The position numbers and the translations under genes are program-made. This document shows, piece after piece, positions 30,853-30,922 of a DNA stretch of 30,922 nucleotides. How positions within the stretch are numbered: the stretch's first letter is position 1; every line of letters starts with the position of its first letter. The notes under the pieces are model-generated. The model saw only the letters and a program-made list of their open reading frames with translations, was not told the origin of the DNA and ran no database searches. This DNA comes from JAYOFM01 sp038117225 (GTDB taxonomy: Bacteria; Pseudomonadota; Alphaproteobacteria; Rhodospirillales; Casp-alpha2). Location: contig JAYOFM010000031.1 in the NCBI GenBank assembly GCA_038117225.1, positions 1 through 30,922 on the forward strand. Reading direction: 5' to 3'.

Positions 30853-30922
30853 AGGTGTCATTAAAGGCCGGGCTAAATTCACAAACCAAGTGCAACACTG
30901 GTATACACCGGAGTTGCTATGG

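Noticed and set aside
1..30922. CRISPR arrays, insertion sequences, prophage genes
   Set aside because: No spaced direct repeats, transposase or integrase motifs or phage structural genes were found on either strand; the only tandem repeat is the 13-base pair after hemF.

Overview
The window reads as chromosomal DNA of a high-GC alphaproteobacterium, probably Rhodospirillales-like. That placement is inferred from gene content: a phasin with TTGC-type operator sites, an Lgt-MidA-PgeF block, a YbjN-family/ProC pair next to UbiK, a petABC cytochrome bc1 operon beside trmL and hemF, and an alphaproteobacterial-length HemF. Coding density is high, most genes are housekeeping genes, and I see no tRNA, rRNA, CRISPR array, insertion sequence or prophage gene.

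Layout. Positions 150-2190 hold an OmpR/EnvZ-type two-component system on the + strand. A minus-strand series follows at 2183-6151: csaA, a phasin, a TetR regulator, proC, a YbjN-family gene and ubiK. From 6291 to 18596 everything is on the + strand: hldD, lgt, midA, a TPR-arginine methyltransferase, pgeF, an M24 peptidase homologue, two related lipoproteins of unknown function, then prs-rplY-pth-ychF (nucleotide precursor, ribosome and translation quality-control genes). A minus-strand HIT gene converges on ychF. From 19197 the + strand carries a lipoprotein-protease with an AT-rich promoter, a dienelactone hydrolase homologue, then mtnP, a GNAT gene, mtnA, a beta-hydroxyacid dehydrogenase and an FAH-family gene. 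The methylthioadenosine salvage genes are tightly packed. A secreted orphan protein and a bidirectional terminator separate this block from petABC on the minus strand (26534-29222). trmL and hemF close the window on the + strand.

The parts least explained by known biology are: (1) a PRMT7/PRMT9-like protein arginine methyltransferase with an N-terminal TPR region, placed between midA and pgeF; (2) a pair of adjacent lipoproteins that share a repeated domain; (3) a lipoprotein fusing a periplasmic alpha/beta-type domain to a trypsin-like protease without PDZ domains; (4) a leader before rplY with mutually exclusive perfect stems; (5) three 14-bp TTGC-type sites around the phasin promoter; and (6) a methylthioadenosine salvage cluster that has only the first two enzymes plus unassigned oxidoreductase and hydrolase genes.
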